DNA of 64,000 nucleotides from Paenibacillus sp. MSJ-34 (GCF_018918005.1 NZ_JAHLPR010000032.1:1-64000); one strand, 5' to 3'; positions 8,701 through 16,585 are shown, numbered from the stretch's first letter. Program-made: numbers and translations. The notes: a model not told the origin generated them from the sequence alone.

Positions 8701-8846
8701 ATTGCACCTTTATCCGTTATTGCCAGCGCATCCATGTTCCATGATGCGGCAGTTTGCAAGAGATCTTCCAGGCTGCACGTCGCTTCCGTCAAACTGTATT
8801 TCGTATGAACATGAAGATGTACGAAGCTTGTCCCGGGTTTTTCCAT
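5742..8846 (-). CDS. dnaE: DNA polymerase III alpha subunit, DnaE-like
   Basis: A 1034-residue C-family polymerase. PHP domain at the N-terminus (HLHVHTKYS near residues 10-18), palm with GPGRGSAAGS near 356 and the catalytic PDIDVD near 397-402, then helix-hairpin-helix and a C-terminal OB domain in the last 80 or so residues. It is shorter than a typical 1100-1200-residue replicative DnaE and sits with repair genes, so a second, repair-type DnaE is plausible. The ATG at 8846 follows AAGGAG at 8 bases; the upstream in-frame ATG lacks a ribosome site. Other polymerase genes of the genome are not in view. Confidence 0.82.
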   Translation of the reverse strand: MEKPGTSFVHLHVHTKYSLTEATCSLEDLLQTAASWNMDALAITDKGAINGMIPFCKLAEKFGIHPIVGCEMPVGDAGETLILLAVAHRGYEQIVERLNSDRFCPPACHGDIIALSGGRTGSIHRLIKSGRMDLAEKQALQYIKWFGEENFFLEVQHHGLEDDDALLERTVRLSREMKIPLAATHDVHYLAPEDAPLLHMIRHEKQSGAAAPSATGPFYLPSPFEMTEKFGHLPDALANTVRIAQRCRFQPERGEHRLPSFSVPAIWNADTGRDSEETSYASPPQSADETLSRLCREGMRRRLASAVPAPDGSEWPTWKERMNRELEIIRQRGLSDYFLIVWDMIRFARNRNIPVGPGRGSAAGSLVAYLLGITGVNPLLHGLSFERFLSPDRADLPDIDVDVCQRRRHELLQYVKDKYGADRIAHVGVLNTFGTRGAVREAGAYMRLPKKQVDTLAKLLPSLSGKGGIRHSLETLPELRKLPVDREPFKSLFRLAERLEGLPRQHSAHPSGIILGDEHLTRIVPLLRRPNGEPMTPFNKEDIKTMGLLKIDLLGLRNLTIIHDTLASLRERTGKQLDCGEIPLNDPDTFRTIRSGNTLGCFQLESMGIRRLMRRMEPRNICHLADLLALYRPGAWNEGIVETYLRRQRGEETFKVILPEMEPILLPTYGLILYQEQVMAIAQAVAGCSVGEADSLRRALSAKSVEALAKHRLRFVRGAAERGVANGKALAVFDFLARFAGYSFNKAHSVSYAYLAYWTAYLKTHCPKDYMASLLSLEGGYYDKKVYIRESVKMGLSLLGPDMNRSGFGFRAEEEGIRVGLDAIRGSGPESVIAMMRSRQRDGVFQTFPEWVRRMKASGIKKTVLEAWIAAGACDRFGLHRKEMIAYLNDFPKATGIHSANVTVPDFTEPEKRKMEKALLGFSLQQSVPGKWKDFAERFNIVPIQALSDFSDDTRVRICGTVIHSRRYPTNSGEYVLMLILQDHTDMIEVMLYPKTYKSFLYELNPQGILLEGDVRMRNGQVHVIADKIKALGG

Positions 8847-8961
8847 GACGGCACTCCTTTGAATAAGAACATTTGTTTCTATCATACCGGCAGGTTTGAT
8901 CGTTGTCCATTGGAGGTTGTTTCCGGTTTATCCGTTATGAACCAGCCGCATTCGGAAAAAC

Positions 8962-8990
8962 TTGCACTAATCAGTTAGTTGAAGTATGAT
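8962..8990 (+). promoter_or_regulatory. Sigma-A promoter with overlapping inverted repeat
   Basis: TTGCAC (8962-8967), 17 bases, TATGAT (8985-8990). An inverted repeat ACTAATC (8966-8972) / GATTAGT (8988-8994) spans the spacer and covers the -10, a likely operator for the AbrB-type protein encoded next. Confidence 0.7.
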
Positions 8991-9048
8991 TAGTATAACA
9001 AGTGGGAAAAGTTATACAAATTACACAAACGGTAAGGAGAAGAATCGT

Positions 9049-9291
9049 ATGGTAAACGAAAAGAAACAATCGCCCGAAGGCAAATTTATGAGTACGGTAA
9101 AGGTCGGTGAAAAGGGGCAAATCGTGATCCCAAAAGGCGCGCGGGATTTGTTCGATATTAAACCGGGCGATACCCTGTTGTTGCTCGCCGATAAAGAACA
9201 AGGAATCGCCATCGTGAGAAACGATTTATTCAAAAATTTTGCGAACGAAATTTTGCGCGTACAGGATAAACCGGAGGAGGCAGGCGAATGA
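9049..9291 (+). CDS. AbrB/MazE-type (SpoVT-AbrB fold) regulator
   Basis: An 80-residue protein with the swapped-hairpin AbrB fold: STVKVGEKGQIVIPKGARDLFDI is the family signature, followed by PGDTLLLLADKEQGIAIV. ATG at 9049 follows AAGGAG at 9 bases; the longer in-frame start at 8986 lies inside the promoter. Its stop overlaps the start of the ATPase gene (ATGA). Such proteins dimerise and bind promoter DNA, so it probably controls its own exporter operon. Confidence 0.88.
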   Translation: MVNEKKQSPEGKFMSTVKVGEKGQIVIPKGARDLFDIKPGDTLLLLADKEQGIAIVRNDLFKNFANEILRVQDKPEEAGE

Positions 9292-10019
9292 CGGCAATTC
9301 AAACGATCGATCTAACCAAAGAGTTTCGTCACCGAACGGCTGTAAACTCTCTCAACCTCTCGATCGAAAAGGGAGAATTTTTCGCATTGCTCGGACAAAA
9401 CGGCGCCGGAAAAACAACGACAATTAAAATGCTTACATGTCTGCTGCCGCCTACAAGCGGCGACGCTCTCTTACTGGGCGACAGCATCAATAAACATCCG
9501 GAAGCCGTAAAACGAAAAATCAACGTGTCACCGCAGGAAACGGCGGTAGCCCCAAACTTGACGGTTAAAGAAAACCTTGAACTGATGGCGCGAATATACG
9601 GAAAAACGAAGCGGGAAGCGAAGGCGACGGCGATTGACATGATGAGCGCATTCGGTCTTTCCGAACGGGCCGTCGACAAAGCCAAAACGTTGTCCGGAGG
9701 CATGCAGCGACGATTAAGCATAGCCATGGCGCTGATTTCCGATCCGGATATCGTCTTTTTGGACGAACCTACGCTGGGGCTTGACGTCCGTGCAAGACGG
9801 GAGCTTTGGAAACACATATTCGAATTGAAAGGGAAGGTTACGATCATTCTTACCACTCACTACCTCGAAGAGGCCGAAGCCCTGTCGGACAAAATCGGGA
9901 TTATGCACGAAGGGAAGCTGCAAGCTCTGGGAACGGCGGAAGAGTTGCAAAGGGCTACCGGCCAGGCAACGCTTGAGGATTCCTTTCTTGCGCTGACGGA
10001 AGAGGAGGTAATGTCATGA
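9288..10019 (+). CDS. ABC transporter ATP-binding protein (ABC-2 exporter type)
   Basis: A 243-residue ATPase. Walker A GQNGAGKTT (near residues 36-44), Q-loop region VSPQE, signature LSGGMQRRLS, Walker B VFLDEPTLGLD and the switch histidine in LTTHYLEE are all present. It overlaps the gene before and after by four bases, forming a regulator-ATPase-permease operon. The DrrA/CcmA-like class usually drives export of drugs, lipids or peptides; the substrate is unknown here. Confidence 0.92.
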   Translation: MTAIQTIDLTKEFRHRTAVNSLNLSIEKGEFFALLGQNGAGKTTTIKMLTCLLPPTSGDALLLGDSINKHPEAVKRKINVSPQETAVAPNLTVKENLELMARIYGKTKREAKATAIDMMSAFGLSERAVDKAKTLSGGMQRRLSIAMALISDPDIVFLDEPTLGLDVRARRELWKHIFELKGKVTIILTTHYLEEAEALSDKIGIMHEGKLQALGTAEELQRATGQATLEDSFLALTEEEVMS

Positions 10020-10750
10020 GTTTTCTCCCTTTTGCTTCGCGTAATCGAAAGGAATTGATGCGCGATCCGCTCAGCATCATATTCGGAATCGGACTGCCTG
10101 TATTGCTGCTTTTGTTAATTGCAACCATTCAAAAAAACATGGCCGGTATGCCGGTTGAAATATTCAAAATCGAAAATTTCACACCGGGAATCGCAATGTT
10201 CAGCCTGTCCTTTATCTCTATATTTATAGGAACGCTGCTTGCCAACGACCGCAGCAGTTCGTTTTTGGCTCGGCTGTTTGCTTCGCCCTTATCCGCAAGC
10301 GATTATATTGTCGGATATTCGCTTCCGGTCATCCCTATCGCTTTATTGCAAAGTGCAATCTGCTTTGTAACTGCCATTTTTCTGGGATTGCCTATTCATG
10401 CCAATGTGCTGATCGCAATTCTTTCCCTCATCCCTGTCGCCGTATTGTTTATCGGTTTCGGGCTATTGCTTGGCAGCATCCTCTCCCATAAACAGGTCGG
10501 GCCCATTGCGTCCATCGTGGTTCAGGTGGCGGCCCTTTCGAGCGGCATGTGGTTTGATTTGGACATGATGGGCGGCGCGTTGAAAACGGTATGCTATGCT
10601 CTTCCCTTTGCCCATGCCGTGGAGTTGGCGAAGGCTGGTCTCGCCGGAGAATATGCGGCAATGCTGCCGCATCTCTGCTGGGTACTGGGGTATGCCGCGG
10701 TCATATTTTTGTTTGCCGTCATGCTGTTCAGACGAAAAATGAGAAGCTAA
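10016..10750 (+). CDS. ABC-2 family permease
   Basis: A 244-residue integral membrane protein with about six hydrophobic segments, beginning near residue 20 (IIFGIGLPVLLLLLIA) and ending with VLGYAAVIFLFAVMLF followed by RRKMRS. It carries the ABC-2 permease layout with a conserved loop before the fifth helix. Overlap with the ATPase gene (ATGA) shows they form one exporter. Substrate unknown. Confidence 0.85.
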   Translation: MSFLPFASRNRKELMRDPLSIIFGIGLPVLLLLLIATIQKNMAGMPVEIFKIENFTPGIAMFSLSFISIFIGTLLANDRSSSFLARLFASPLSASDYIVGYSLPVIPIALLQSAICFVTAIFLGLPIHANVLIAILSLIPVAVLFIGFGLLLGSILSHKQVGPIASIVVQVAALSSGMWFDLDMMGGALKTVCYALPFAHAVELAKAGLAGEYAAMLPHLCWVLGYAAVIFLFAVMLFRRKMRS

Positions 10751-10768
10751 TTTTCTCTTCTCGAAAAG

Positions 10769-10797
10769 TTGACATTGATATATTATTTCTCTATACT
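10769..10797 (+). promoter_or_regulatory. Sigma-A promoter of tyrS
   Basis: Perfect -35 TTGACA (10769-10774), 17-base spacer and -10 TATACT (10792-10797). Transcription would start near 10804, just before the T-box leader. Confidence 0.85.
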
Positions 10798-10821
10798 ATC
10801 TTTAATCTTATATGCGATATA

Positions 10822-11077
10822 CGTTGAAAGAGCCTAGTAGCAGCTTATTCCCTGTTCTAGAAAGTCGGAGGCGATGGAACCCGATACATAGTAAGCTGGC
10901 GAATTACACTCTGGAGTATCCCGGGTAATGCCGGGCGGCAGCGGCGAACGATAACTCGCCGAGAGCGGCACGAATGGCGCGCGTTACGTCGCGATGCTTC
11001 GTTGGTGCAAACTGGGTGGTAACGCGGTTAACAATCGTCCCTATGTCTACAATAGACTAGGGGCGTTTTTTTATTTT
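10822..11077 (+). promoter_or_regulatory. T-box riboswitch (tyrosine type) with terminator
   Basis: The leader holds the conserved T-box region GGGTGGTAACGCGG (11014-11027) with TGGT available to pair with a tRNA ACCA end, and a terminator formed by CGTCCCTATGTCTA (11036-11049) against TAGACTAGGGGCG with a following run of seven T. A TAC triplet at 10905-10907 in the sequence GAATTACACT is the likely specifier codon for tyrosine. Uncharged tRNA-Tyr should stabilise the antiterminator and switch on tyrS. Confidence 0.93.
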
Positions 11078-11119
11078 TCAACGGCGCAATGATGTATTGA
11101 ATCGAAGGAGTGTATGGCA

Positions 11120-12379
11120 ATGAATATTATCGACGAACTCGAATGGCGCGACGCCATCAATCAACAGACGGATGCGGAAGGTCTCCGCGAATTAACCGGT
11201 CAGAAATCGATCTCGCTCTATTGCGGCGTGGATCCGACCGGCGACAGCATGCATATCGGTCACTTGATTCCGTTTATCATGTTGAAACGTTTCCAGCTTG
11301 CAGGCCACCGGCCGGTCATTCTGATCGGCGGCGCAACCGGTACGATCGGCGATCCGAGCGGACGCCAAACCGAGCGCTCGCTGCAAACGATGGAACAAGT
11401 CCAAGCAAACGTAGAGGCGCTGACTGCGCAGATGAAAAAGCTGTTCGTGACGGAAGGCGACAATCAGATTCGCCTGGTCAACAACTACGATTGGACGCAT
11501 AATATGAATATTATCGAATTTTTGCGCGATTACGGCAAAAACTTCAGCATCAATTCGATGCTTGCCAAGGACGTTGTAGCCAGCAGGCTGGACAGCGGGA
11601 TTTCGTTCACGGAATTCTCCTATCAAATTTTGCAATCGATCGACTACCTGCATCTGTACAAGAATGAAGACGTGCAACTGCAAATCGGCGGGTCCGACCA
11701 ATGGGGCAACATTACGAGCGGCCTCGATCTGATTCGCAAAAAAGAAGGCCCCGAGGCGAAAGCGTTCGGACTTACCATCCCGCTTATGCTGAAAGCCGAC
11801 GGCACGAAATTCGGCAAAACGGCGGGAGGAGCGATCTGGCTCGATCCGAACAAAACGACGCCGTTCGAATTCTACCAATTCTGGGCGAACACCGATGACC
11901 GCGATGTCGTGAAATACTTGAAGTACTTCACGTTCCTGACCAAAGAAGAGATCGAAGATTTGGAGGAGAAGGTACGGACCGAGCCGCATAAACGCGAAGC
12001 GCAAAAAGCGCTGGCCGAGGAAATGACGAGATTCGTGCACGGCGAGGAATTGCTGGAGCAGGCGAAACGCATTACCGCTGCGTTGTTTAGCGGCGATATC
12101 AAATCGCTCACCGCCGACGAGATCGAACAAGGCTTCAAGGAAATGCCGACATACGAAGCGGCGCGGGAATCGAAAAATATCGTCGAGTGGCTGGTCGAGC
12201 TTGGCATTGAGCCGTCCAAGCGGCAAGCGCGCGAGGATATTGCGAAAGGCGCGATCTCGATCAACGGCGAGCGCATCGGCGATTTGGAGCTTGAGATTAC
12301 GCCGGATCAAGCGATCGGCGGCCGCTTCATCATCGTCCGCAAAGGCAAGAAAAACTACAGCCTGGTGCGGTTGTCATAA
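11120..12379 (+). CDS. tyrS: Tyrosyl-tRNA synthetase
   Basis: A 419-residue class I synthetase that attaches tyrosine to its tRNA in the cytoplasm. Visible: HIGH-type motif in MHIGHLIP near residue 50, the tyrosine-pocket region QIGGSDQWGNI, the KMSKS-equivalent KFGKT, and a C-terminal S4 RNA-binding domain from about residue 355. The ATG at 11120 lies 9 bases after GGAG; another at 11114 is only 3 bases away. Controlled by the T-box upstream and closed by a terminator at 12390-12422. Confidence 0.96.
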   Translation: MNIIDELEWRDAINQQTDAEGLRELTGQKSISLYCGVDPTGDSMHIGHLIPFIMLKRFQLAGHRPVILIGGATGTIGDPSGRQTERSLQTMEQVQANVEALTAQMKKLFVTEGDNQIRLVNNYDWTHNMNIIEFLRDYGKNFSINSMLAKDVVASRLDSGISFTEFSYQILQSIDYLHLYKNEDVQLQIGGSDQWGNITSGLDLIRKKEGPEAKAFGLTIPLMLKADGTKFGKTAGGAIWLDPNKTTPFEFYQFWANTDDRDVVKYLKYFTFLTKEEIEDLEEKVRTEPHKREAQKALAEEMTRFVHGEELLEQAKRITAALFSGDIKSLTADEIEQGFKEMPTYEAARESKNIVEWLVELGIEPSKRQAREDIAKGAISINGERIGDLELEITPDQAIGGRFIIVRKGKKNYSLVRLS

Positions 12380-12389
12380 CAGAAATAAG

Positions 12390-12422
12390 AAGCTTCCCTT
12401 GGATCGAAGGGGAGCTTTTTCT
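12390..12422 (+). terminator. Terminator after tyrS
   Basis: AAGCTTCCCTT (12390-12400) pairs with AAGGGGAGCTT (12407-12417), followed by a T-run. Confidence 0.85.
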
Positions 12423-12439
12423 TGTTTCCCGAATGGCGG

Positions 12440-12488
12440 TTGACAGGATCGGTTTACTAATGTAGACTGATCGTATGTTACATTTGTA
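12440..12488 (+). promoter_or_regulatory. BlaI/MecI-type promoter and two operator sites
   Basis: TTGACA (12440-12445), 17 bases, TAGACT (12463-12468). Two copies of a near-dyad overlap or follow the -10: TACTAATGTAGAC (12455-12467) and TACATTTGTAGAC (12479-12491). They match the TACA/TGTA palindrome bound by BlaI/MecI repressors and are 24 bases apart. The repressor encoded next should control its own operon here. Confidence 0.75.
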
Positions 12489-12508
12489 GACCGTTGGAGG
12501 GATGAACG

Positions 12509-12889
12509 ATGCACCTGGCCGATAAAATATCCAATTCGGAGCTTGAGGTCATGAAACTACTATGGCAGGCGGATTCGCCCGTATCGTCCACGGAGATCCG
12601 GAGCATGCTGCAAGACGAAAAAGGATGGGAAAAATCGACGATCCTGACGTTAATCCGCAGATTGCACGATAAGGGAGTTATAAACGCGGAGAAGCGGGAC
12701 GTTTTTTACTACTCTCCCAATATTTCCGAAGCGGAATTTGCGGAATTTCAAATGCAGGAGATGGCGAACAAGCTGTACAAGGGCAATGTTAAAAGTTTGG
12801 TGGCGGCGCTCTGTCACGGAGGCAAGCTAAGCGAGGCGGACATTGACGATTTGAAGGCGTACTTTAAGGTGGAGGGGCAAGATGAGTGA
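12509..12889 (+). CDS. BlaI/MecI family transcriptional repressor
   Basis: A 126-residue winged-helix repressor: ISNSELEVMKLLWQADSPVSSTEI starts the DNA-binding domain, GWEKSTILTLIRRLHDKGVI is the recognition region, and the C-terminal half forms the dimerisation helices that are normally cleaved on induction. Start ATG follows GGAGGG at 8 bases. It overlaps the M56 protease gene by eight bases, the usual repressor-sensor pair. Confidence 0.92.
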   Translation: MHLADKISNSELEVMKLLWQADSPVSSTEIRSMLQDEKGWEKSTILTLIRRLHDKGVINAEKRDVFYYSPNISEAEFAEFQMQEMANKLYKGNVKSLVAALCHGGKLSEADIDDLKAYFKVEGQDE

Positions 12890-14405
12890 ATTTTTGCTAA
12901 CCTTATTGTCGCTCTCCGTTTCAGGCGCGTTGATCGCTCTGTTGTTATTGGCGATCAAACCGATCGTCCGTTACCGGCTGTCGCAATCGTGGCAATATTA
13001 TATATACCTGATCGTCATTCTGCGGCTGCTTGTTCCGATTTCTCCCGGGCCCAATTTCATCGGCGGTTGGTTCGAACGCGTCGTGCCTCCCGCGGAGCGC
13101 GTCATCAACCGCGGCGCCGATATCATCGTCTCCGGGATTGCCGGTACGCATGCTCCGACGGCTTTGCCGATGCTTGCAAAGCAAATGCAAGCGCAGACGT
13201 CCGTATGGGAGATGCTGTGGATCGTTTGGTTTATTGGGGCGGCCGCCATGTTCATTTGGAAAGGGTACGGCTACATGAGGTTCCGCGGGCAATTCAGCGC
13301 GGGGCATCGTACGGTTACCCAACCGAACGTACTGGCTATGCTGGACGATTGCCGGCGCGAATTGCAAATCGGGGCACGGGTGCCGCTATACCGCAATGCG
13401 CTGGCGCCTACGCCGATGTTGTTCGGGCTGCTGCGGCCCGCGATCGTGCTGCCGGATAACCGCAATTACGACGAGAACGAATTGCGTTATATTTTCCTGC
13501 ACGAGCTTACCCATTTCAAGCGCCGCGATTTATGGTATAAATGGCTTGCGCAGCTCACGCAATGTCTGCATTGGTTCAATCCCGTCGTCTATTTGGCCGT
13601 AAGGGAAATCGACCGGGCCTGCGAACTTTCTTGCGACGAGGCGGTAATCAAGAGATTGAGCCCGAAAGAGAAGCAAGGTTACGGCAACACTTTAATCGCG
13701 ATGGCGGCGTCCGGCTCTTACCGCCCTGCGGCCGGCGCGAGAGCGATGAGCGAGGAGAAGCGGCATTTAAAGGAGAGATTGACGGCGATCATGAAATCGG
13801 GAAAAAGAAGCGCGGCGATTGCGATCGTTTCGTTTGCATTGGCCACCTTGATCGGCTGCGGAGCGTTGTTTACCGGATCGTTCGTCCAAGATCGCGCCCG
13901 GCCAAGCGGCGAACCCGAATCGGGGAAAGTGTACGCCGGTTACAATCTTGAGGAAATTGCGAAGGACCGAACCAAGTATGTCGGCGACAATTCCAAAGTA
14001 TTGCATCTTGTAGAACAACTGCCGGCGCCGGATCCATATTACGTGCAACGCTATATCGCCCTGCAAACGAGTCAACAGCCCTACGGCCTAACAGCCTTCT
14101 ATGAGCCGGACTCCGGAGCGAATGATGTTCCGCCCCGGCCCGATCACGGGCCGAATTCCAAGTTAGCGGATATTTGCCGGCAAAATGCGCTTGTCTTGTT
14201 CGCGATGATCGATAATGTGGACGAGATTACATTCGCTTTCCGAAGCGGTCCTTCAACGGGACAGTTGGATCAGTCGGCATACGACGCTCATCTAACGTTT
14301 CTACGGTCCGATTTCGCACGGCATGTCGATTTTAACGAAATCGCCGTTAATATTGAAAAGCTTGGCCAGCTGTTGGAGAATTGGGATTCGTCCTTTCCTG
14401 ATTGA
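12882..14405 (+). CDS. M56 (BlaR1-like) membrane metalloprotease with DUF4825-type sensor
   Basis: A 507-residue membrane protein. Four or so N-terminal hydrophobic segments and a cytoplasmic zinc-protease motif HELTHFKRRD (HExxH at 207-211) are followed by a further membrane segment near residue 310 and an extracellular domain (about 345-505) containing YNLEEIAKDRTKYVGDNSKV, which resembles DUF4825 and not the penicillin-binding sensor of BlaR1. It should sense an unknown outer signal and trigger cleavage of the BlaI-like repressor. No beta-lactamase or other clear target gene follows in the operon. Confidence 0.85.
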   Translation: MSEFLLTLLSLSVSGALIALLLLAIKPIVRYRLSQSWQYYIYLIVILRLLVPISPGPNFIGGWFERVVPPAERVINRGADIIVSGIAGTHAPTALPMLAKQMQAQTSVWEMLWIVWFIGAAAMFIWKGYGYMRFRGQFSAGHRTVTQPNVLAMLDDCRRELQIGARVPLYRNALAPTPMLFGLLRPAIVLPDNRNYDENELRYIFLHELTHFKRRDLWYKWLAQLTQCLHWFNPVVYLAVREIDRACELSCDEAVIKRLSPKEKQGYGNTLIAMAASGSYRPAAGARAMSEEKRHLKERLTAIMKSGKRSAAIAIVSFALATLIGCGALFTGSFVQDRARPSGEPESGKVYAGYNLEEIAKDRTKYVGDNSKVLHLVEQLPAPDPYYVQRYIALQTSQQPYGLTAFYEPDSGANDVPPRPDHGPNSKLADICRQNALVLFAMIDNVDEITFAFRSGPSTGQLDQSAYDAHLTFLRSDFARHVDFNEIAVNIEKLGQLLENWDSSFPD

Positions 14406-14518
14406 GGGTACATCATTTAAGTTCATGCGGATGCAAGGCGCGGCCGAGAATGGCTGCACCGTCTTTTATCTGTTGATTCGCGCGCGTTACGGTTCGCAAA
14501 ACTTGTAGGAGGGTGACT

Positions 14519-14887
14519 ATGAATATTACAAAGGTGGAAGCAGGCGGGAAACATATTGCCGTCGCGAGCGGCAGCGAAATCGCAATCGAGGATGTTCAAT
14601 CGGCAATGGATCTTATGGCAAGCGTACAATATGAAACAGGGTGCGATCGTATCGTTATCAACAAATCCTTGTTTAGCGAGAGCTTTTTCGATTTGAAAAC
14701 GCGGCTTGCGGGCGAGATTCTTCAGAAGTTCGTCACTTATCGCGTGAAGGTTGCTATTGTTGGAGATTTTTCCGTGTATTCAAGCCAAAGCTTGAGAGAC
14801 TTCATCTATGAATGCAACAAAGGAAGCCATATCTTTTTCTTGCCGACCGAACAACAAGCGATTGAAAAATTAAGCACGCTGCAATAG
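14519..14887 (+). CDS. DUF4180 family protein
   Basis: A 122-residue soluble protein of a family without known activity (motifs DRIVINKSLFSESFFDLKTRLAGEILQKF and VAIVGDFSVYSSQSLRDFIYECNKG, positions about 45-105). ATG at 14519 chosen since TAGGAGGG ends 5 bases before it; the GTG at 14513 overlaps that site. It follows the M56 gene by about 110 bases and may be read through from it. Confidence 0.75.
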   Translation: MNITKVEAGGKHIAVASGSEIAIEDVQSAMDLMASVQYETGCDRIVINKSLFSESFFDLKTRLAGEILQKFVTYRVKVAIVGDFSVYSSQSLRDFIYECNKGSHIFFLPTEQQAIEKLSTLQ

Positions 14888-14904
14888 AAAAAACGGAACG
14901 TCTG

Positions 14905-14940
14905 CGTCGGTTCTCCATGCGGCATAGAGGGGGACCGACG
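14905..14940. terminator. Hairpin between convergent genes
   Basis: CGTCGGTTCTCC (14905-14916) pairs with GGGGACCGACG (14930-14940). No U-run follows closely on either strand, so it is a weak terminator candidate. Confidence 0.45.
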
Positions 14941-14947
14941 GCTTCGT

Positions 14948-15220
14948 TTACATCACAATTTCTTTTTCCATGACATGATCGTCCATCACAAAACCGTTGC
15001 CTATATCCGCTACTTGAGTTCGTACCGTCCGAAATCCTTTTTTCTCATAAACAGCAATCGTTTTCATAACGGCCTGAACGGATTGAAATTTGCCGAGCAT
15101 ATAGTCGATCTGTTCTTTTGATATAATGCTAATAAAATATTCATTCCAAATTTCCGATGCCAACCGGGCTAAAAGCTCGACGTCTTCCTCTGTCGCCACT
15201 CTTGTAAAGGCAAGTTCCAT
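14948..15220 (-). pseudogene. GNAT acetyltransferase with internal in-frame deletion
   Basis: Only 90 residues remain. The N-terminal part (to FQSVQAV) and the C-terminal part (TIAVYEKKGFRTVRTQ to the end) match the two ends of a GNAT acetyltransferase of about 150-160 residues, but the central strands and the acetyl-CoA pyrophosphate-binding loop are missing at the junction near residue 53. The frame is kept and a normal start survives, yet activity is very unlikely. Reading as a genuine short protein is the less likely alternative. Confidence 0.7.
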
Positions 15221-15285
15221 TCGTGCAACTCTCCCTTCTCCATGGATTTAATTATAACTTAATGTAGGAAATGGTTTCAAAAAAA

Positions 15286-15340
15286 CCGCCTTAATACAAC
15301 GACCAATCTAAAAAAGATGTGTGTATCAAGGCGGATTTTT
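15286..15340 (-). terminator. Bidirectional terminator before the MFS gene end
   Basis: CCGCCTTAATACA (15286-15298) pairs with TGTATCAAGGCGG (15322-15334), with A- and T-runs outside. It ends the minus-strand MFS transcript. Its 3' arm on the minus strand is closely similar to the terminator at 23340-23399. Confidence 0.8.
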
Positions 15341-16585
15341 TTAATGCCCGGATCCTGCTCGGTCGACATGCTTCACGTGCTTCCGATTGAGGAAGATGAA
15401 CAACACCGATACCATGACAAACCCTGCGCCGACGATGAACGGAACATGCGGATTGAACCATTCCGCCAATTTTCCCGCAAAAAACGGAGCGACAGCGCCG
15501 CCGAGAAAACGCAGGAAGCTGTACGCCGCAGAGGCTGTCGAGCGCTCTACAGGAGCGGCGTTCATAACGGCTGTCGTGATGAGCGTATTGTTATTCCCCA
15601 GCAAAGCTCCGGCAACAATGACTGCGGCGATGACGACCCACTGCGTCGAAGTCCAGATTCCCATCGCCAGCAGAACGAGAGCGAACAAGAACAGCATGGC
15701 GCACATGGATGCGACCGTCCCGAATCTTTGCTGCAGTTTCGGCGCCATAAACACGGACGTGAGAGCCAGCAATATGCCCCATCCCAAAAAGACATAGCCC
15801 AGCCCATGTTCATCCAGGTTCATGACGAAAGGGGCGTAAGCGAGCAAGGTGAAGAAGCCAAAATTGTACAAACAAGCGGTTATTCCGAAAACAACCAAGG
15901 AACGATGCCGCATGGCCCGGAAAGGGTCGAGCAAGGAGGTTTTTGCTTTGGCAACTTGCGGGGTCTTGGATGTCGGCATCATCAAAACCAGACCGGCAAA
16001 GGCAATCACCATCAACGTCGCGACACCCAGGAACGGACCTCGCCATGAAATAGCCCCCAGTTCGCCTCCGAGCAGCGGCCCGATGGAGATGCCAAGACCG
16101 ATCGCAGCTTCGTACAGAATAATCGCTTTCGCCGTACCGGAATTGGACAGGGTTACGATTGCGGTTAAAGCCGTGGCGACAAACAGCGCGTTTCCCAACC
16201 CCCAGCCGCCTCTTAGTCCGACCAGTTCCCAAATGCCGTTGGAAAACCCTCCGAGCGCCGAAAAGACGGCAATAATGACAATGCCGGCAAGCAGAGTCCG
16301 CTTGATCCCGAGTCTCGACGAGATGGCGCCGGTGATCAGCATCGCTGCCGCCATCACGGCATTGTAGCTGGTGAACAGCAAGGTGACTTGACTTTGGGAA
16401 GCATTCAACTGTTGAGCGATCGCAGGCAATATCGGGTCGACGAGCCCAAGCCCCATAAAAGCGATAATACAGGCAAAGAAGACAGCCCACACGCTTCGCG
16501 GCTGCTTGGCCAAGCCTTCTTTTTCCCGTGCGGATGAATTTGTTTTTAATGCGGGCGATGCATGGTTTGGCGTTATTGAAGACAT
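15341..16585 (-). CDS. MFS drug/metabolite efflux transporter
   Basis: A 414-residue membrane transporter with about twelve helices from residue 30 onward. The first part shows GLGLVDPILPAIAQQL and the cytoplasmic loop motif SSRLGIKRTLLAG, and the region ILYEAAIGLGISIGPLLGG matches motif C of 12/14-helix drug antiporters. Start ATG follows GAGGAG on the minus strand. It is divergent from a MarR regulator, the common arrangement for a drug-inducible efflux pump. Substrate unknown. Confidence 0.85.
   Translation of the reverse strand: MSSITPNHASPALKTNSSAREKEGLAKQPRSVWAVFFACIIAFMGLGLVDPILPAIAQQLNASQSQVTLLFTSYNAVMAAAMLITGAISSRLGIKRTLLAGIVIIAVFSALGGFSNGIWELVGLRGGWGLGNALFVATALTAIVTLSNSGTAKAIILYEAAIGLGISIGPLLGGELGAISWRGPFLGVATLMVIAFAGLVLMMPTSKTPQVAKAKTSLLDPFRAMRHRSLVVFGITACLYNFGFFTLLAYAPFVMNLDEHGLGYVFLGWGILLALTSVFMAPKLQQRFGTVASMCAMLFLFALVLLAMGIWTSTQWVVIAAVIVAGALLGNNNTLITTAVMNAAPVERSTASAAYSFLRFLGGAVAPFFAGKLAEWFNPHVPFIVGAGFVMVSVLFIFLNRKHVKHVDRAGSGH

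Noticed and set aside
11192-12310. Long minus-strand open frame opposite tyrS
   Set aside because: Shadow of a strongly conserved gene; no ribosome site or recognisable domain.
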